A stretch of DNA of 64,000 nucleotides from Curtobacterium sp. MCLR17_007. Its GTDB lineage: Bacteria > Actinomycetota > Actinomycetes > Actinomycetales > Microbacteriaceae. Positions 56,981 through 64,000 of the stretch are shown here, piece by piece. The stretch is from assembly GCF_003234655.2 (NCBI RefSeq), contig NZ_CP126271.1:930001-994000 (forward strand). Direction: 5' to 3'. Position numbers and translations under genes: made by a program. Each line of letters starts with the position of its first letter. The stretch's first letter is position 1. The notes under the pieces are model-generated. The model worked only from the letters and a program-made list of their open reading frames with translations. It made no database searches and had not been told where the DNA came from.

Positions 56981-58196
56981 CACCGGACGCGCTGAGACCG
57001 GCTGCGCCGAGGCCGGCGAGGCGTGCAGCAGCGTCCTCGAGCACGCTGCGGCGCTTGCAGAACGCGAACCGCACGAGTGAGCGGTAGCCGGCGGCGTTGT
57101 CCGGGCGCACGAACGCCGAGACCGGGACCCCGACGACACCCGCCAGTGTGGGCAGTTCGAGGCAGAAGGCCCGCGCATCGGCGAACCCGAGGGGCGCGAC
57201 GTCGGCGATGACGAAGTAGCCACCGTCCGGGTGCATCACCTCGAGCCCGGCGGCGCGCAGCCCCGTGGCGAGCAACTCGTGCTTGCCGCGCAGGTCGTCA
57301 GCGATGCCCGCGAACACCGCGTCGGGCAGCCGCAGGCCGGTCGCGACGGCGGGTTGGAACGGGGCGCCGTTCACGTACGTCAGGAACTGCTTGACCGAGG
57401 TGATCGCGTCGACGATCGCCGGGGGAGCCGTGAGCCACCCGATCTTCCACCCCGTCGTGCTGAAGGTCTTGCCCGCGCTCGACACCGTGACCGTGCGGTC
57501 CCGAGCACCGGGGAGGCTCGCGATCGGCACGTGCGGCACGGCGAACGTCAGGTGCTCGTAGACCTCGTCGGTGATGATGACCGCGTCGTGCTGCTCGGCG
57601 AGGTCGACGATTGCCCGCAGGACCTCGGTCGGAAGCACCCGGCCCGTCGGGTTGTGCGGCGTGTTCACCAACACGGCCCGGGTGCGGTCGGAGAACGCGG
57701 CGCGCAGGGTCTCCTCGTCGGGCAGGAAGTCCGGTGCGGTCAGCGGGACCGTGACGTGCTGCGCGCCGGTGAGCCCGATCAGCGCTCCGTAGGCGTCGTA
57801 GAAGGGCTCGAAGGTGATGACCTCGTCACCGGGCTCGACGAGCGCCAGGAGGGTCGCGGCCAGGGCCTCGGTCGCACCCGCGGTGACGAGGACCTCGCGG
57901 TCCGGGTCGACGCGCAGGCCGTACCACCGCTGCTGGTGCTCTGCGATCGCCAGACGCAGGTCGGGGGTGCCACGGCCCGGTGGGTACTGGTTGACGCCGT
58001 CACGGATCGCACGGACCGCCGCGTCGAGGACCTCGGCGGGGCCGTCCTCGTCCGGGAACCCCTGTCCGAGGTTGATCGCCCCGGTGCTCGCCGCGAGGGC
58101 GCTCATCTCCGCGAAGACGGTGGGCGCCGGCACGCCGTCCGGTCCGAGGAGCATCGCTCCCGCCGCTGCACGGACCCAGGGGCCGGACTGCCGCAT
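56904..58196 (-). CDS. PLP-dependent class I/II aminotransferase
   Basis: 430 aa. Family motifs: INLGQGFPDEDGP at the start, NTPHNPTGRV, ITDEVYEHLTF, and the PLP lysine in SSAGKTFSTTGWKIGW. It is like the kynurenine/methionine (YbdL-type) aminotransferases that accept varied amino acids; pairing with an omega-amidase-like nitrilase next door would suit a glutamine-transaminase pathway. ATG at 58196 with GGAGGGA upstream and a TAGGTT candidate about 50 bases above. The last ~25 residues (SASGVSASGPSASGPSAS) come from a 15-base tandem repeat and overlap the convergent nitrilase gene. Confidence 0.88.
   Translation of the reverse strand: MRQSGPWVRAAAGAMLLGPDGVPAPTVFAEMSALAASTGAINLGQGFPDEDGPAEVLDAAVRAIRDGVNQYPPGRGTPDLRLAIAEHQQRWYGLRVDPDREVLVTAGATEALAATLLALVEPGDEVITFEPFYDAYGALIGLTGAQHVTVPLTAPDFLPDEETLRAAFSDRTRAVLVNTPHNPTGRVLPTEVLRAIVDLAEQHDAVIITDEVYEHLTFAVPHVPIASLPGARDRTVTVSSAGKTFSTTGWKIGWLTAPPAIVDAITSVKQFLTYVNGAPFQPAVATGLRLPDAVFAGIADDLRGKHELLATGLRAAGLEVMHPDGGYFVIADVAPLGFADARAFCLELPTLAGVVGVPVSAFVRPDNAAGYRSLVRFAFCKRRSVLEDAAARLAGLGAAGLSASGVSASGPSASGPSASSRRTDGATTTG
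56941..57000. repeat. 15-base tandem repeat, four copies, inside two genes
   Basis: GACGCGCTGGGACCG at 56941 and 56956 with variants at 56971 and 56986, plus a degenerate fifth unit. It lies across the convergent ends of the nitrilase and aminotransferase genes. Because the period is 15 bases, added copies extend both proteins by 5 residues in frame. Confidence 0.9.
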
Positions 58197-58284
58197 GTGG
58201 TTCCCTCCGACGGGCGTGGTGCTGGACGCCACCAACCTAGTGCGTGGCCGGACAACCGCCGGGAGCGCGTCCACAGGCGACGCA

Positions 58285-58290
58285 TAAGAT
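58285..58290 (+). promoter_or_regulatory. Candidate -10 box TAAGAT for the HtrA-like gene
   Basis: TAAGAT about 85 bases upstream of the start; no matching -35 box is clear. The region is divergent from the aminotransferase gene. Confidence 0.4.
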
Positions 58291-58375
58291 CGCCATAGGG
58301 CTCTCGCAGCGCCGCCAGGACCATCGCCCAGGTGGGTCCGACAGACTGCACGAGCTTGAAAGGAGCACGTCCAGC

Positions 58376-60412
58376 ATGAGCGACACCACGCGCAACGGGC
58401 ACGGCGACGACGACCGTCCGGCCGACACGACCCCCGAGGTCCACGCCGAAGACGCCGCGCAGCAGGCGGGCGACGCTGGAGCGTCGACTCCGAGCGACTC
58501 CGAGACCACCCCGTCCGGCCACCAGGCCGCTGACGCCGACCACACCGACGTGATCGAACCCGCGTCGTCGCACCCGACGGAGCAGTTCGGGAACGACCAG
58601 CACACGGACCAGTACACGGCTCCGTACCCCACGGCCGAGTTCGGGCAGCAGGACCGTCCTCGCTACGGCGAGTACGCGCAGCCGGCGGCGGCACAGGAGC
58701 AGCCCGGGCAGGACCAGCAGTCCGAGTCCGGCCCCGGCCAGCAGTCCGGGTACGGCCAGGACCAGACCAGCCAGTACGGCCAGTACGGCGATCAGAGCCA
58801 GCAGAGCCAGTACGGCCAGCAGAGCGCCTACAGCCAGCAGGACCAGTACGGCCAGGGTCAGACGAGCCAGTACGGCCAGCACGACCAGTACGGCCAGCAG
58901 GACCAGTACGGCCACCAGGACCAGTACGGCCAGGGCCAGTACGGCCAGCAGACCCAGTACGGCCAGGGCCAGTACGGCCAGCAGGGTCAGTACGGCCAGA
59001 CCAGCCAGTACGGCCAGACCAGCCAGTACGGTTCTGGCCACCAGGGCCAGTACGGCCAGCAGTCCGCCCAGGCCCCCACCTCCAGCGCCTTCGGCGACAC
59101 CGAGGGCTCCGAGCAGCGCGCGAACGGCTACTACTTCTCCGGCGCAGCCGCAGGGGCGGCCGGTGCCGCCAACGGCACGACCACCAAGCCGAAGTCGACC
59201 ACGCGCAACCGACTGATCCTCCCGGTGGTGGGTGCACTGATCGTCGGCGCCCTCGTCGGCGGAGCCGCCGGCGGCGGTTGGGTGGCGGCCACGTCGAACG
59301 GCGGGGGCACCACGACGAGTTCCTCGGGCTCAGGCGGCGGCGGCAACCTCACGGTCAACGACTACAAGTCGGCCACGGTCGTCACCGCGGTCGCGGCGCA
59401 GGCCACGCCCTCGGTCGTGACGATCAACGTCTCCTCGTCGAGCGAGGCCGGCACCGGCTCGGGTGTCGTCATGAGCAAGGACGGCTACATCGTCACGAAC
59501 ACCCACGTGGTGACGCTGGACGGCGACAGCTCGAGCGGCACGATCAAGGTCACGACCTCGGACGGCAAGATCTACCCGGGCAAGCTCGTCGGCACGGACC
59601 CGACGGTCGACCTGGCGGTCATCAAGATCGACGCGACCGACCTCAAGCCGATGACCTTCGCCGACTCGTCGAAGCTCAACGTCGGTGACACGGCCGTCGC
59701 CATCGGTGCACCGCTCGGCCTGTCCAACACCGTCACGGACGGGATCGTCTCGACGCTCAACCGCAGCATCCAGGTCACGTCGAGCGACCCGAAGGCCGGC
59801 GGCGACTCGAACGAGGGCCAGGGCAACAACGGCAACGGTCCGTTCGACTTCTGGGGCAACGGTGACAACGGCTCGAGCTCCGGCGCGAGCGCCACGGTGT
59901 CGCTGCCGGTGATCCAGACCGACGCGTCGATCAACCCGGGCAACTCCGGCGGTGCGCTGCTGGACTCCAAGGCCCGGCTCATCGGCATCAACGTGGCCAT
60001 CGCCAGTGCGGGCAGCTCCGACTCCTCGAGCTCGCAGGCCGGCAGCATCGGCGTCGGGTTCTCGATCCCGGCCAACCTGGTCAAGCGCGTCGCGAACGAG
60101 ATCATCGACAACGGCTCCGCGACGCACGGACTGCTCGGTGCGACGGTCGGCGACGCGAGCGAGGACGCCAACGCCAGCCAGATGGGCGCGCTCATCAAGT
60201 CCGTCTCGTCGGGTGGTGCCGCTGCCGGCGCCGGCCTGCAGAAGGGCGACGTCGTCACCCGGATCGGCGACGCGACCGTGTCCGACGCGACCGACCTGAC
60301 CGCCCAGGTGCGCTACTTCGCCGGTGGCGCGAAGACCGAGATCACCTACGTCCGGAACGGTGCGAGCCGGACCGCGGACGTGACACTCGGCACGTACGAC
60401 AGCAAGAGCTGA
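58376..60412 (+). CDS. HtrA/DegP-like membrane serine protease with Gln/Tyr-rich tail
   Basis: 678 aa. Order: acidic disordered N-terminus (1-120), a Gln/Tyr/Gly-rich low-complexity region (122-229, about fifteen QYG units), one membrane helix (about 279-303), a trypsin-like protease domain and a C-terminal PDZ domain (about 575-670). The triad is His377 (TNTHVV), Asp412 (DLAVIKI) and Ser524 (GNSGGAL). The protease and PDZ lie outside the cell membrane, the low-complexity tail in the cytoplasm. It should degrade or process misfolded envelope proteins. The ATG at 58376 has AAAGGAG upstream; the frame is open to 58244. Ends at a 20-base-arm hairpin. Confidence 0.9.
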   Translation: MSDTTRNGHGDDDRPADTTPEVHAEDAAQQAGDAGASTPSDSETTPSGHQAADADHTDVIEPASSHPTEQFGNDQHTDQYTAPYPTAEFGQQDRPRYGEYAQPAAAQEQPGQDQQSESGPGQQSGYGQDQTSQYGQYGDQSQQSQYGQQSAYSQQDQYGQGQTSQYGQHDQYGQQDQYGHQDQYGQGQYGQQTQYGQGQYGQQGQYGQTSQYGQTSQYGSGHQGQYGQQSAQAPTSSAFGDTEGSEQRANGYYFSGAAAGAAGAANGTTTKPKSTTRNRLILPVVGALIVGALVGGAAGGGWVAATSNGGGTTTSSSGSGGGGNLTVNDYKSATVVTAVAAQATPSVVTINVSSSSEAGTGSGVVMSKDGYIVTNTHVVTLDGDSSSGTIKVTTSDGKIYPGKLVGTDPTVDLAVIKIDATDLKPMTFADSSKLNVGDTAVAIGAPLGLSNTVTDGIVSTLNRSIQVTSSDPKAGGDSNEGQGNNGNGPFDFWGNGDNGSSSGASATVSLPVIQTDASINPGNSGGALLDSKARLIGINVAIASAGSSDSSSSQAGSIGVGFSIPANLVKRVANEIIDNGSATHGLLGATVGDASEDANASQMGALIKSVSSGGAAAGAGLQKGDVVTRIGDATVSDATDLTAQVRYFAGGAKTEITYVRNGASRTADVTLGTYDSKS

Positions 60413-60424
60413 CGCTCCGCACGT

Positions 60425-60468
60425 CCGACGGGAGGCCCGGTACCAGCTGGTACCGGGCCTCCCGTCGG
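60425..60468 (+). terminator. Terminator hairpin after the HtrA-like gene
   Basis: Perfect 20-base arms (60425-60444 and 60449-60468), loop AGCT, core GACGGGAGGCCCGGTACC. Nearly the same as 26341-26392. Confidence 0.82.
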
Positions 60469-60526
60469 TCTCGGGGTGCGCCGACGGCGCCCAGTGCGGC
60501 AGCAGGTCCGGGTCCCGCCCGCTTGA

Positions 60527-60532
60527 TAGGCT
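60527..60532 (+). promoter_or_regulatory. Candidate -10 box TAGGCT for the glycopolymer cluster
   Basis: TAGGCT lies 34 bases before the ATG at 60567 and would give a short leader containing the GAGGA ribosome-binding site. Confidence 0.45.
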
Positions 60533-60566
60533 GCGAGTCGCTCACCGCCAGGACCCCGAGGAACGC

Positions 60567-61610
60567 ATGCAGACAGACGGACAGCACCTGCCGGGTGTCT
60601 CGTACGTGATGCCCGTCCTGAACGAGGTCACCGAGGTCCGGGCAGCCGTCGCCAGCCTGCTGGAACAGGACTACGCCGGGCCGTTCGAGGTCGTCCTCGC
60701 GCTCGGCCCGTCGATCGACGGCACGAACGAACTCGTCGCCGAGATGAGTGCCGCCGACCCCCGTATCCGCGCCGTCGAGAACGTCGTCGGGTCCACGCCG
60801 GCGGGACTGAACGTGGCGATCCGGGCCTCGACCCACCCCGTCGTCGTGCGGGTGGACGCGCACTCGGTGTTGCCGCCGGACTACACGCGCATCGCGGTCC
60901 GGACGCTGCAGGAATCAGGCGCGGACAACGTCGGCGGCATCATGCGCGCCGAGGGCCGCACCCCGTTCGAGAAGGCGGTCGCGCTGGCGTACGGCAGCCG
61001 TGTGGGCCTGGGTGGGACCCCGCACCACGTCGGTGGCCAGGCCGGTCCGGCCGAGACCGCGTACCTCGGCGTGTTCCGCCGCGACCGGCTGTTCGCCGTC
61101 GGCCTGTTCGACGAGGGCATCAAGCGCGGCCAGGACTGGGAGCTCAACCGGCGCCTGCGCACCTCGGGCGGCACGGTGTGGTTCACGCCGGAGCTCGTCG
61201 TGACGTACCGGCCGCGTCCGAGCCTGAAGCGGCTGATCCGCCAGTTCGTCGCCACCGGACTGTGGCGCGGCGAACTCGCCCGGCGCTTCCCCGCGAACAA
61301 CGGGCTGCGGTACTTCGTGCCCCCCGCGATGGTGGCGGGACTGGGGCTCGGGCTCGTCGCCGGGATCGTCGGCGTCGTCGGTGCGATCGTCCACAGCGGT
61401 GCCGCCTGGGCGCTCGTGGGCTTCGTCGTGCCGGCCGTGTACCTGGTCTTCGTCGTCGCCGGGGGCCTCGCGGTCTCCCGATGGTCGGACGCCCCCACCC
61501 GCGCATGGCTGCTCGTCGTGCTGCCCTGCATCCACATCGGCTGGGGGGTCGGGTTCATCGTCGGGTTCCTGACGCGGACCTCCGAGCTGACGACCCACAC
61601 CGGACGGTGA
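60567..61610 (+). CDS. Membrane glycosyltransferase, GT2 family
   Basis: 347 aa. The GT-A domain (about 10-240) has SYVMPVLNEVTEVRAAVASLLEQDY, RVDAHSVLPPDY as the DxD region, and KRGQDWELNRRLR as the catalytic acid region. Two or three membrane helices end the protein (about 255-335). It should add a sugar to a lipid or polymer at the inner face of the membrane. ATG with GAGGA 4 bases upstream. First gene of a cluster; its stop overlaps the next start as GTGA. Confidence 0.9.
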   Translation: MQTDGQHLPGVSYVMPVLNEVTEVRAAVASLLEQDYAGPFEVVLALGPSIDGTNELVAEMSAADPRIRAVENVVGSTPAGLNVAIRASTHPVVVRVDAHSVLPPDYTRIAVRTLQESGADNVGGIMRAEGRTPFEKAVALAYGSRVGLGGTPHHVGGQAGPAETAYLGVFRRDRLFAVGLFDEGIKRGQDWELNRRLRTSGGTVWFTPELVVTYRPRPSLKRLIRQFVATGLWRGELARRFPANNGLRYFVPPAMVAGLGLGLVAGIVGVVGAIVHSGAAWALVGFVVPAVYLVFVVAGGLAVSRWSDAPTRAWLLVVLPCIHIGWGVGFIVGFLTRTSELTTHTGR

Positions 61611-62458
61611 CCCACTTGACCGATCCCCAGCACGACGCCCCACACCCCGACCACGGTCGGGACCGGTACGCGCACCCGTCCTCGATCGCCCAGCTCCGCG
61701 CGGTCGCCCAGCCGGACGAGGTCCGGTCACGCGCGAACGCCGAGCACTGGACGGCGGCCCTGTACCTGCGCGACGTCTCGCCGTACCTGACGTGGGTGCT
61801 GCTGAAGACCCGGGTCAGCGCGAACCAGGTCACCGGCCTGATGATCCTGGTGGGCTGGTCGGTCGCCGCGGCGCTGCTGATCCCGGGGATCTGGGGAGCG
61901 GCACTGGCACTCGTGCTCGGGCAGCTGCAGATGCTGGTCGACTGCTCTGACGGCGAGGTCGCGCGATGGCGCGGCACACGCTCGCCAGCGGGGGTGTTCC
62001 TCGACAAGGTCGGGCACTACACGACCGAGGGGCTCATCCCGATCGCACTCGGCGTGCGAGCGGCGACCTGGCCCGTCCACGGTGCCGACTGGATGTGGAC
62101 GACGATCGGCTGTGCGCTCGGGCTGGTGATCGTGCTCAACAAGGCACTCAACGACATGGTGCACGTCGCCCGCGCGAACTCCGGTCTCGAGAAGCTGGTC
62201 GACCGCCGTGACGCGACCACGGCACCGTCTGGCCGACGTCTGGCATCGCTCCGCCGGGTGGCCCGCTTCCTGCCGTTCCACCGCCTGTACCACTCCGTCG
62301 AGCTGTCGATCCTGGCGTTCGTGTTCGCGCTGATCGGCCTGGTGATCGGTCATCCGCTGACCGACCGGGTCCTGGTCGGGGCGCTGCTTCCGCTGGCCGT
62401 CATCGCCACCGCCGGACACTTCCTGGCGATCATGTCGTCCAAGCGGGTGCGCGCGTGA
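61607..62458 (+). CDS. CDP-alcohol phosphatidyltransferase family protein
   Basis: 283 aa membrane enzyme. The family signature D-G-x2-A-R-x8-G-x3-D-x3-D is present as DCSDGEVARWRGTRSPAGVFLDKVGHYTTE, with His in place of the last Asp (D-K-V-G-H-Y), a change seen in some branches. About five helices follow. It transfers a phospho-alcohol from CDP-alcohol to an acceptor; next to glycosyltransferases this may build an inositol- or glycerol-phosphate polymer rather than a bulk phospholipid. GTG at 61607 overlaps the upstream stop; the stop at 62458 overlaps the next gene as GTGA. Confidence 0.88.
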   Translation: MTHLTDPQHDAPHPDHGRDRYAHPSSIAQLRAVAQPDEVRSRANAEHWTAALYLRDVSPYLTWVLLKTRVSANQVTGLMILVGWSVAAALLIPGIWGAALALVLGQLQMLVDCSDGEVARWRGTRSPAGVFLDKVGHYTTEGLIPIALGVRAATWPVHGADWMWTTIGCALGLVIVLNKALNDMVHVARANSGLEKLVDRRDATTAPSGRRLASLRRVARFLPFHRLYHSVELSILAFVFALIGLVIGHPLTDRVLVGALLPLAVIATAGHFLAIMSSKRVRA

Positions 62459-63363
62459 CTCCGGGCACACTGCGTCGGCACGCGCTGCCCGGTCGCGAGC
62501 GACCGCGGGTCGGCGTCGTCAGCCTGTCGCAGGGCACGCGACCGGACGACCTGCGCCGCGGGCTCGAGAGCGTGCTGGCGCAGCATGACGTCGAGCTCGA
62601 CGTGGTCTGTGTCGGCAACGGGTGGGACCCGACCGATCTGCCGGAGGGCGTGCGTTCGCTGGCGCTGCCGGAGAACATCGGGATCCCCGCGGGGCGGAAC
62701 GCCGGTGCCGAGGTCGTCGAGGGGGACTACCTGTTCTTCCTGGACGACGACGCGTCGATCCCGTCCGAGACGTTCCTGCGGGACGCGATCGCCCTGTTCG
62801 GTGCCGATCCGTCGCTCGGGCTCGTCCAGCCGCGGGTCGTCGACCCAGCCGGTGCGGCGAGCCCCCTGCGCTGGGTGCCGCGCATCCGGAAGGGCGACGC
62901 GGGTGCGTCGTCTCCGGTGTTCTCGGTCTGGGAGGGCGCCGTCGTGCTGCCGACCGACGTGTACCGCGCCGTCGGCGGGTGGGGAGCGCCGTACTTCTAC
63001 GCACACGAGGGCATCGAGCTCGCGTGGCGGGTGTGGGACGCCGGGCGTCGAGCCTGGTACGCCGGTGAACTGGTTGCACACCATCCGGCGATCGACCCGG
63101 CCCGGCACAGCGAGTACGTCCGCCTGAACGCCCGCAACCGTGTCTGGCTCGCCCGCCGGAACCTGCCCGCGGTGCTTCGACCCCTGTACGTCGGGTCCTG
63201 GGCCGCGATCCAGACCGCCCGGTGGTGGCATCGTCCGCGCCAGCTGCGCGTGTGGTTGGCCGGGATCCGCGAGGGCTGGACCACCGACTGCGGGCCGGCA
63301 CGCCCCATGGGGTGGCTGACGATCGGTCGGATGACCCTGGCCGGACGCCCGCCCGTCGTCTGA
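62455..63363 (+). CDS. Glycosyltransferase, GT2 family (soluble)
   Basis: 302 aa. The GT-A fold is marked by VGVVSLSQGTRPDDLRRGLESVL at the start, ENIGIPAGRNAGAEVVEGDYLFFLDDDASIP with the metal-binding DDD, and GGWGAPYFYAHEGIELAWRVWDAG as the acceptor and catalytic region (H-E-G-I-E). No membrane helix is obvious. It resembles rhamnosyl/galactofuranosyl-type transferases of cell-wall polymers; the donor sugar is not known. GTG at 62455 overlaps the upstream stop as GTGA, so the three genes are coupled. Confidence 0.88.
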   Translation: MTPGTLRRHALPGRERPRVGVVSLSQGTRPDDLRRGLESVLAQHDVELDVVCVGNGWDPTDLPEGVRSLALPENIGIPAGRNAGAEVVEGDYLFFLDDDASIPSETFLRDAIALFGADPSLGLVQPRVVDPAGAASPLRWVPRIRKGDAGASSPVFSVWEGAVVLPTDVYRAVGGWGAPYFYAHEGIELAWRVWDAGRRAWYAGELVAHHPAIDPARHSEYVRLNARNRVWLARRNLPAVLRPLYVGSWAAIQTARWWHRPRQLRVWLAGIREGWTTDCGPARPMGWLTIGRMTLAGRPPVV

Positions 63364-63390
63364 CCCCGAGCCCACGAGAGAGACCCGAGC

Positions 63391-64000
63391 ATGCCGATCC
63401 TGAACGACGTCCGCACGGCCTGGCGCCTGGGCCGCCGACTGCTGAACGCCCGGGGCAACCGACGCGGTCTCGCGAAGCGGCTGACGACCGAGCAGCCCCT
63501 CGCGCCGGGCCGCATCGAGGTCGCGGTCTACTTCGCCGACGGTCCCGTGAACATGTACCAGGTGCGGCAGTGGTACGCGCCCCTCGCCGAACTGGCGAAG
63601 ACCCACCCCGTCGCGATCGTCTCGCGCAACCCCGGCACCATGCTGACCTTGCTCGACGAGGCTCCGGTACCGGCCGTGTACGCGCGTCAGGTGGTCGACC
63701 TGGAACGGTTCGTCGACACGCAGGCGCCGAAGCTGGTGCTGTACGTCAACCAGAACGCCCGCAACTTCCAGATGATGCGGTACGGCCGCATGTGGCACGT
63801 CTTCGTCAACCACGGCGAGAGCGACAAGATGTACATGACGACGAACCAGTTCAAGGCGTACGACTACGCGTTGATCGCCGGGGACGCCGCTCGTGACCGC
63901 CTGGCCGAGGCGCTGTGGGACTACGACCTGGACGGTCGCGCCATCGCCATCGGACGACCCCAGGCCGACCACTTCGCGGGCGAGCCCCCGTACCCGGCGG
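63391..64000 (+). CDS. CDP-glycerol glycerophosphotransferase-like protein (5' part)
   Basis: The gene runs off the window; 203 codons are visible. The protein begins MPILNDVRTAWRLGRRLLNARG and continues with VAVYFADGPVNMYQVRQWYAPLAELAKTHPVAIVSRN, QAPKLVLYVNQNARNFQMMRYGRMWHVFVNHGESDKMYMTTNQFKAYDYALIAGDAARDRL. This matches the N-terminal half of TagB/TagF-type CDP-glycerol:polyglycerol phosphotransferases, with the HGESDK loop corresponding to the acceptor-site histidine region. It suggests teichoic-acid-like polymer synthesis. ATG at 63391, 27 bases after the upstream stop, with GAGAGAGA about 9 bases upstream. Confidence 0.82.
   Translation, partial: MPILNDVRTAWRLGRRLLNARGNRRGLAKRLTTEQPLAPGRIEVAVYFADGPVNMYQVRQWYAPLAELAKTHPVAIVSRNPGTMLTLLDEAPVPAVYARQVVDLERFVDTQAPKLVLYVNQNARNFQMMRYGRMWHVFVNHGESDKMYMTTNQFKAYDYALIAGDAARDRLAEALWDYDLDGRAIAIGRPQADHFAGEPPYPA

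Overview
The window is very G+C-rich, densely packed actinobacterial chromosome, most likely from the Microbacteriaceae (a Curtobacterium-like organism; inferred from gene content, not proven). Pointers are the AdnA/AdnB double helicase-nuclease in place of RecBCD, an MshB-type deacetylase (mycothiol), an actinobacterial dapC-dapD-dapE lysine set, small actinobacterial markers (DUF3117, DUF3107, bPH_6 proteins) and frequent GTG starts. No phage, IS element, integrase or CRISPR array is visible, so this is mostly core genome with a few lineage-specific spots.

Layout. 1-9.5 kb: two dipeptide/oligopeptide ABC transporter sets face each other (a truncated B-C-DF set on +, a complete B-C-DF set on -) with one lipoprotein solute-binding protein. 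9.5-11.1 kb: a bPH_6 membrane protein and a CPBP protease on -. 11.1-21.7 kb: typA, an M20 amidohydrolase, a lipoprotein, a PIG-L/MshB deacetylase fused to a membrane domain, ferredoxin, dapC, citrate synthase, dapD (-) and dapE. 21.7-32.6 kb: a polytopic mannosyltransferase-like protein, an AI-2E family exporter, DUF3117, an AAA ATPase, an O-methyltransferase, tatB, a GH18 chitinase, an mgtE-like/DUF1003/mrp operon, a general-stress membrane protein and a GNAT. 32.6-38.0 kb: aminopeptidase P, a PHP phosphoesterase, a DEAD helicase, a ferritin-like protein and DUF3107. 38.1-55.1 kb: adnA-adnB, a degenerate kinase-fold protein, nudC, a uvrD2-like helicase, an orphan ThiF/cyclodehydratase-like protein, a zincin-like protein, a Lon-like PDZ protease and a UPF0182 membrane protein. 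55.17-56.1 kb: initiator tRNA followed by about 0.85 kb of noncoding repeats. 56.1-64 kb: nitrilase, aminotransferase, an HtrA-like protease with a long Gln/Tyr-rich tail, then the start of a cell-surface glycopolymer cluster (two GT2 enzymes, a CDP-alcohol phosphatidyltransferase, a CDP-glycerol-type transferase cut by the window end).

Genes that work together: the Dpp/Opp importers; dapC/dapD/dapE in meso-diaminopimelate and lysine synthesis; adnA/adnB in double-strand-break end resection; the terminal glycopolymer cluster. From memory, gene order across 11-32 kb resembles M. tuberculosis Rv1165-Rv1234 and that across 35-55 kb resembles Rv3193c-Rv3211.

The most striking regulatory pattern is that at least 18 genes carry a TANNNT -10 box ending exactly 6-7 bases before the start codon and no Shine-Dalgarno sequence, which fits leaderless transcription. 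I used this to settle many starts. The protein-level oddities I would look at first are a kinase-fold protein without catalytic residues (44602-45600), an orphan ThiF-like protein with a possible zinc site whose end overlaps uvrD2 (48318-49175), and a FUS-like QYGQ low-complexity tail on the HtrA-like protease (58376-60412). All motifs, repeats and coordinates were read by eye; no database search was possible.
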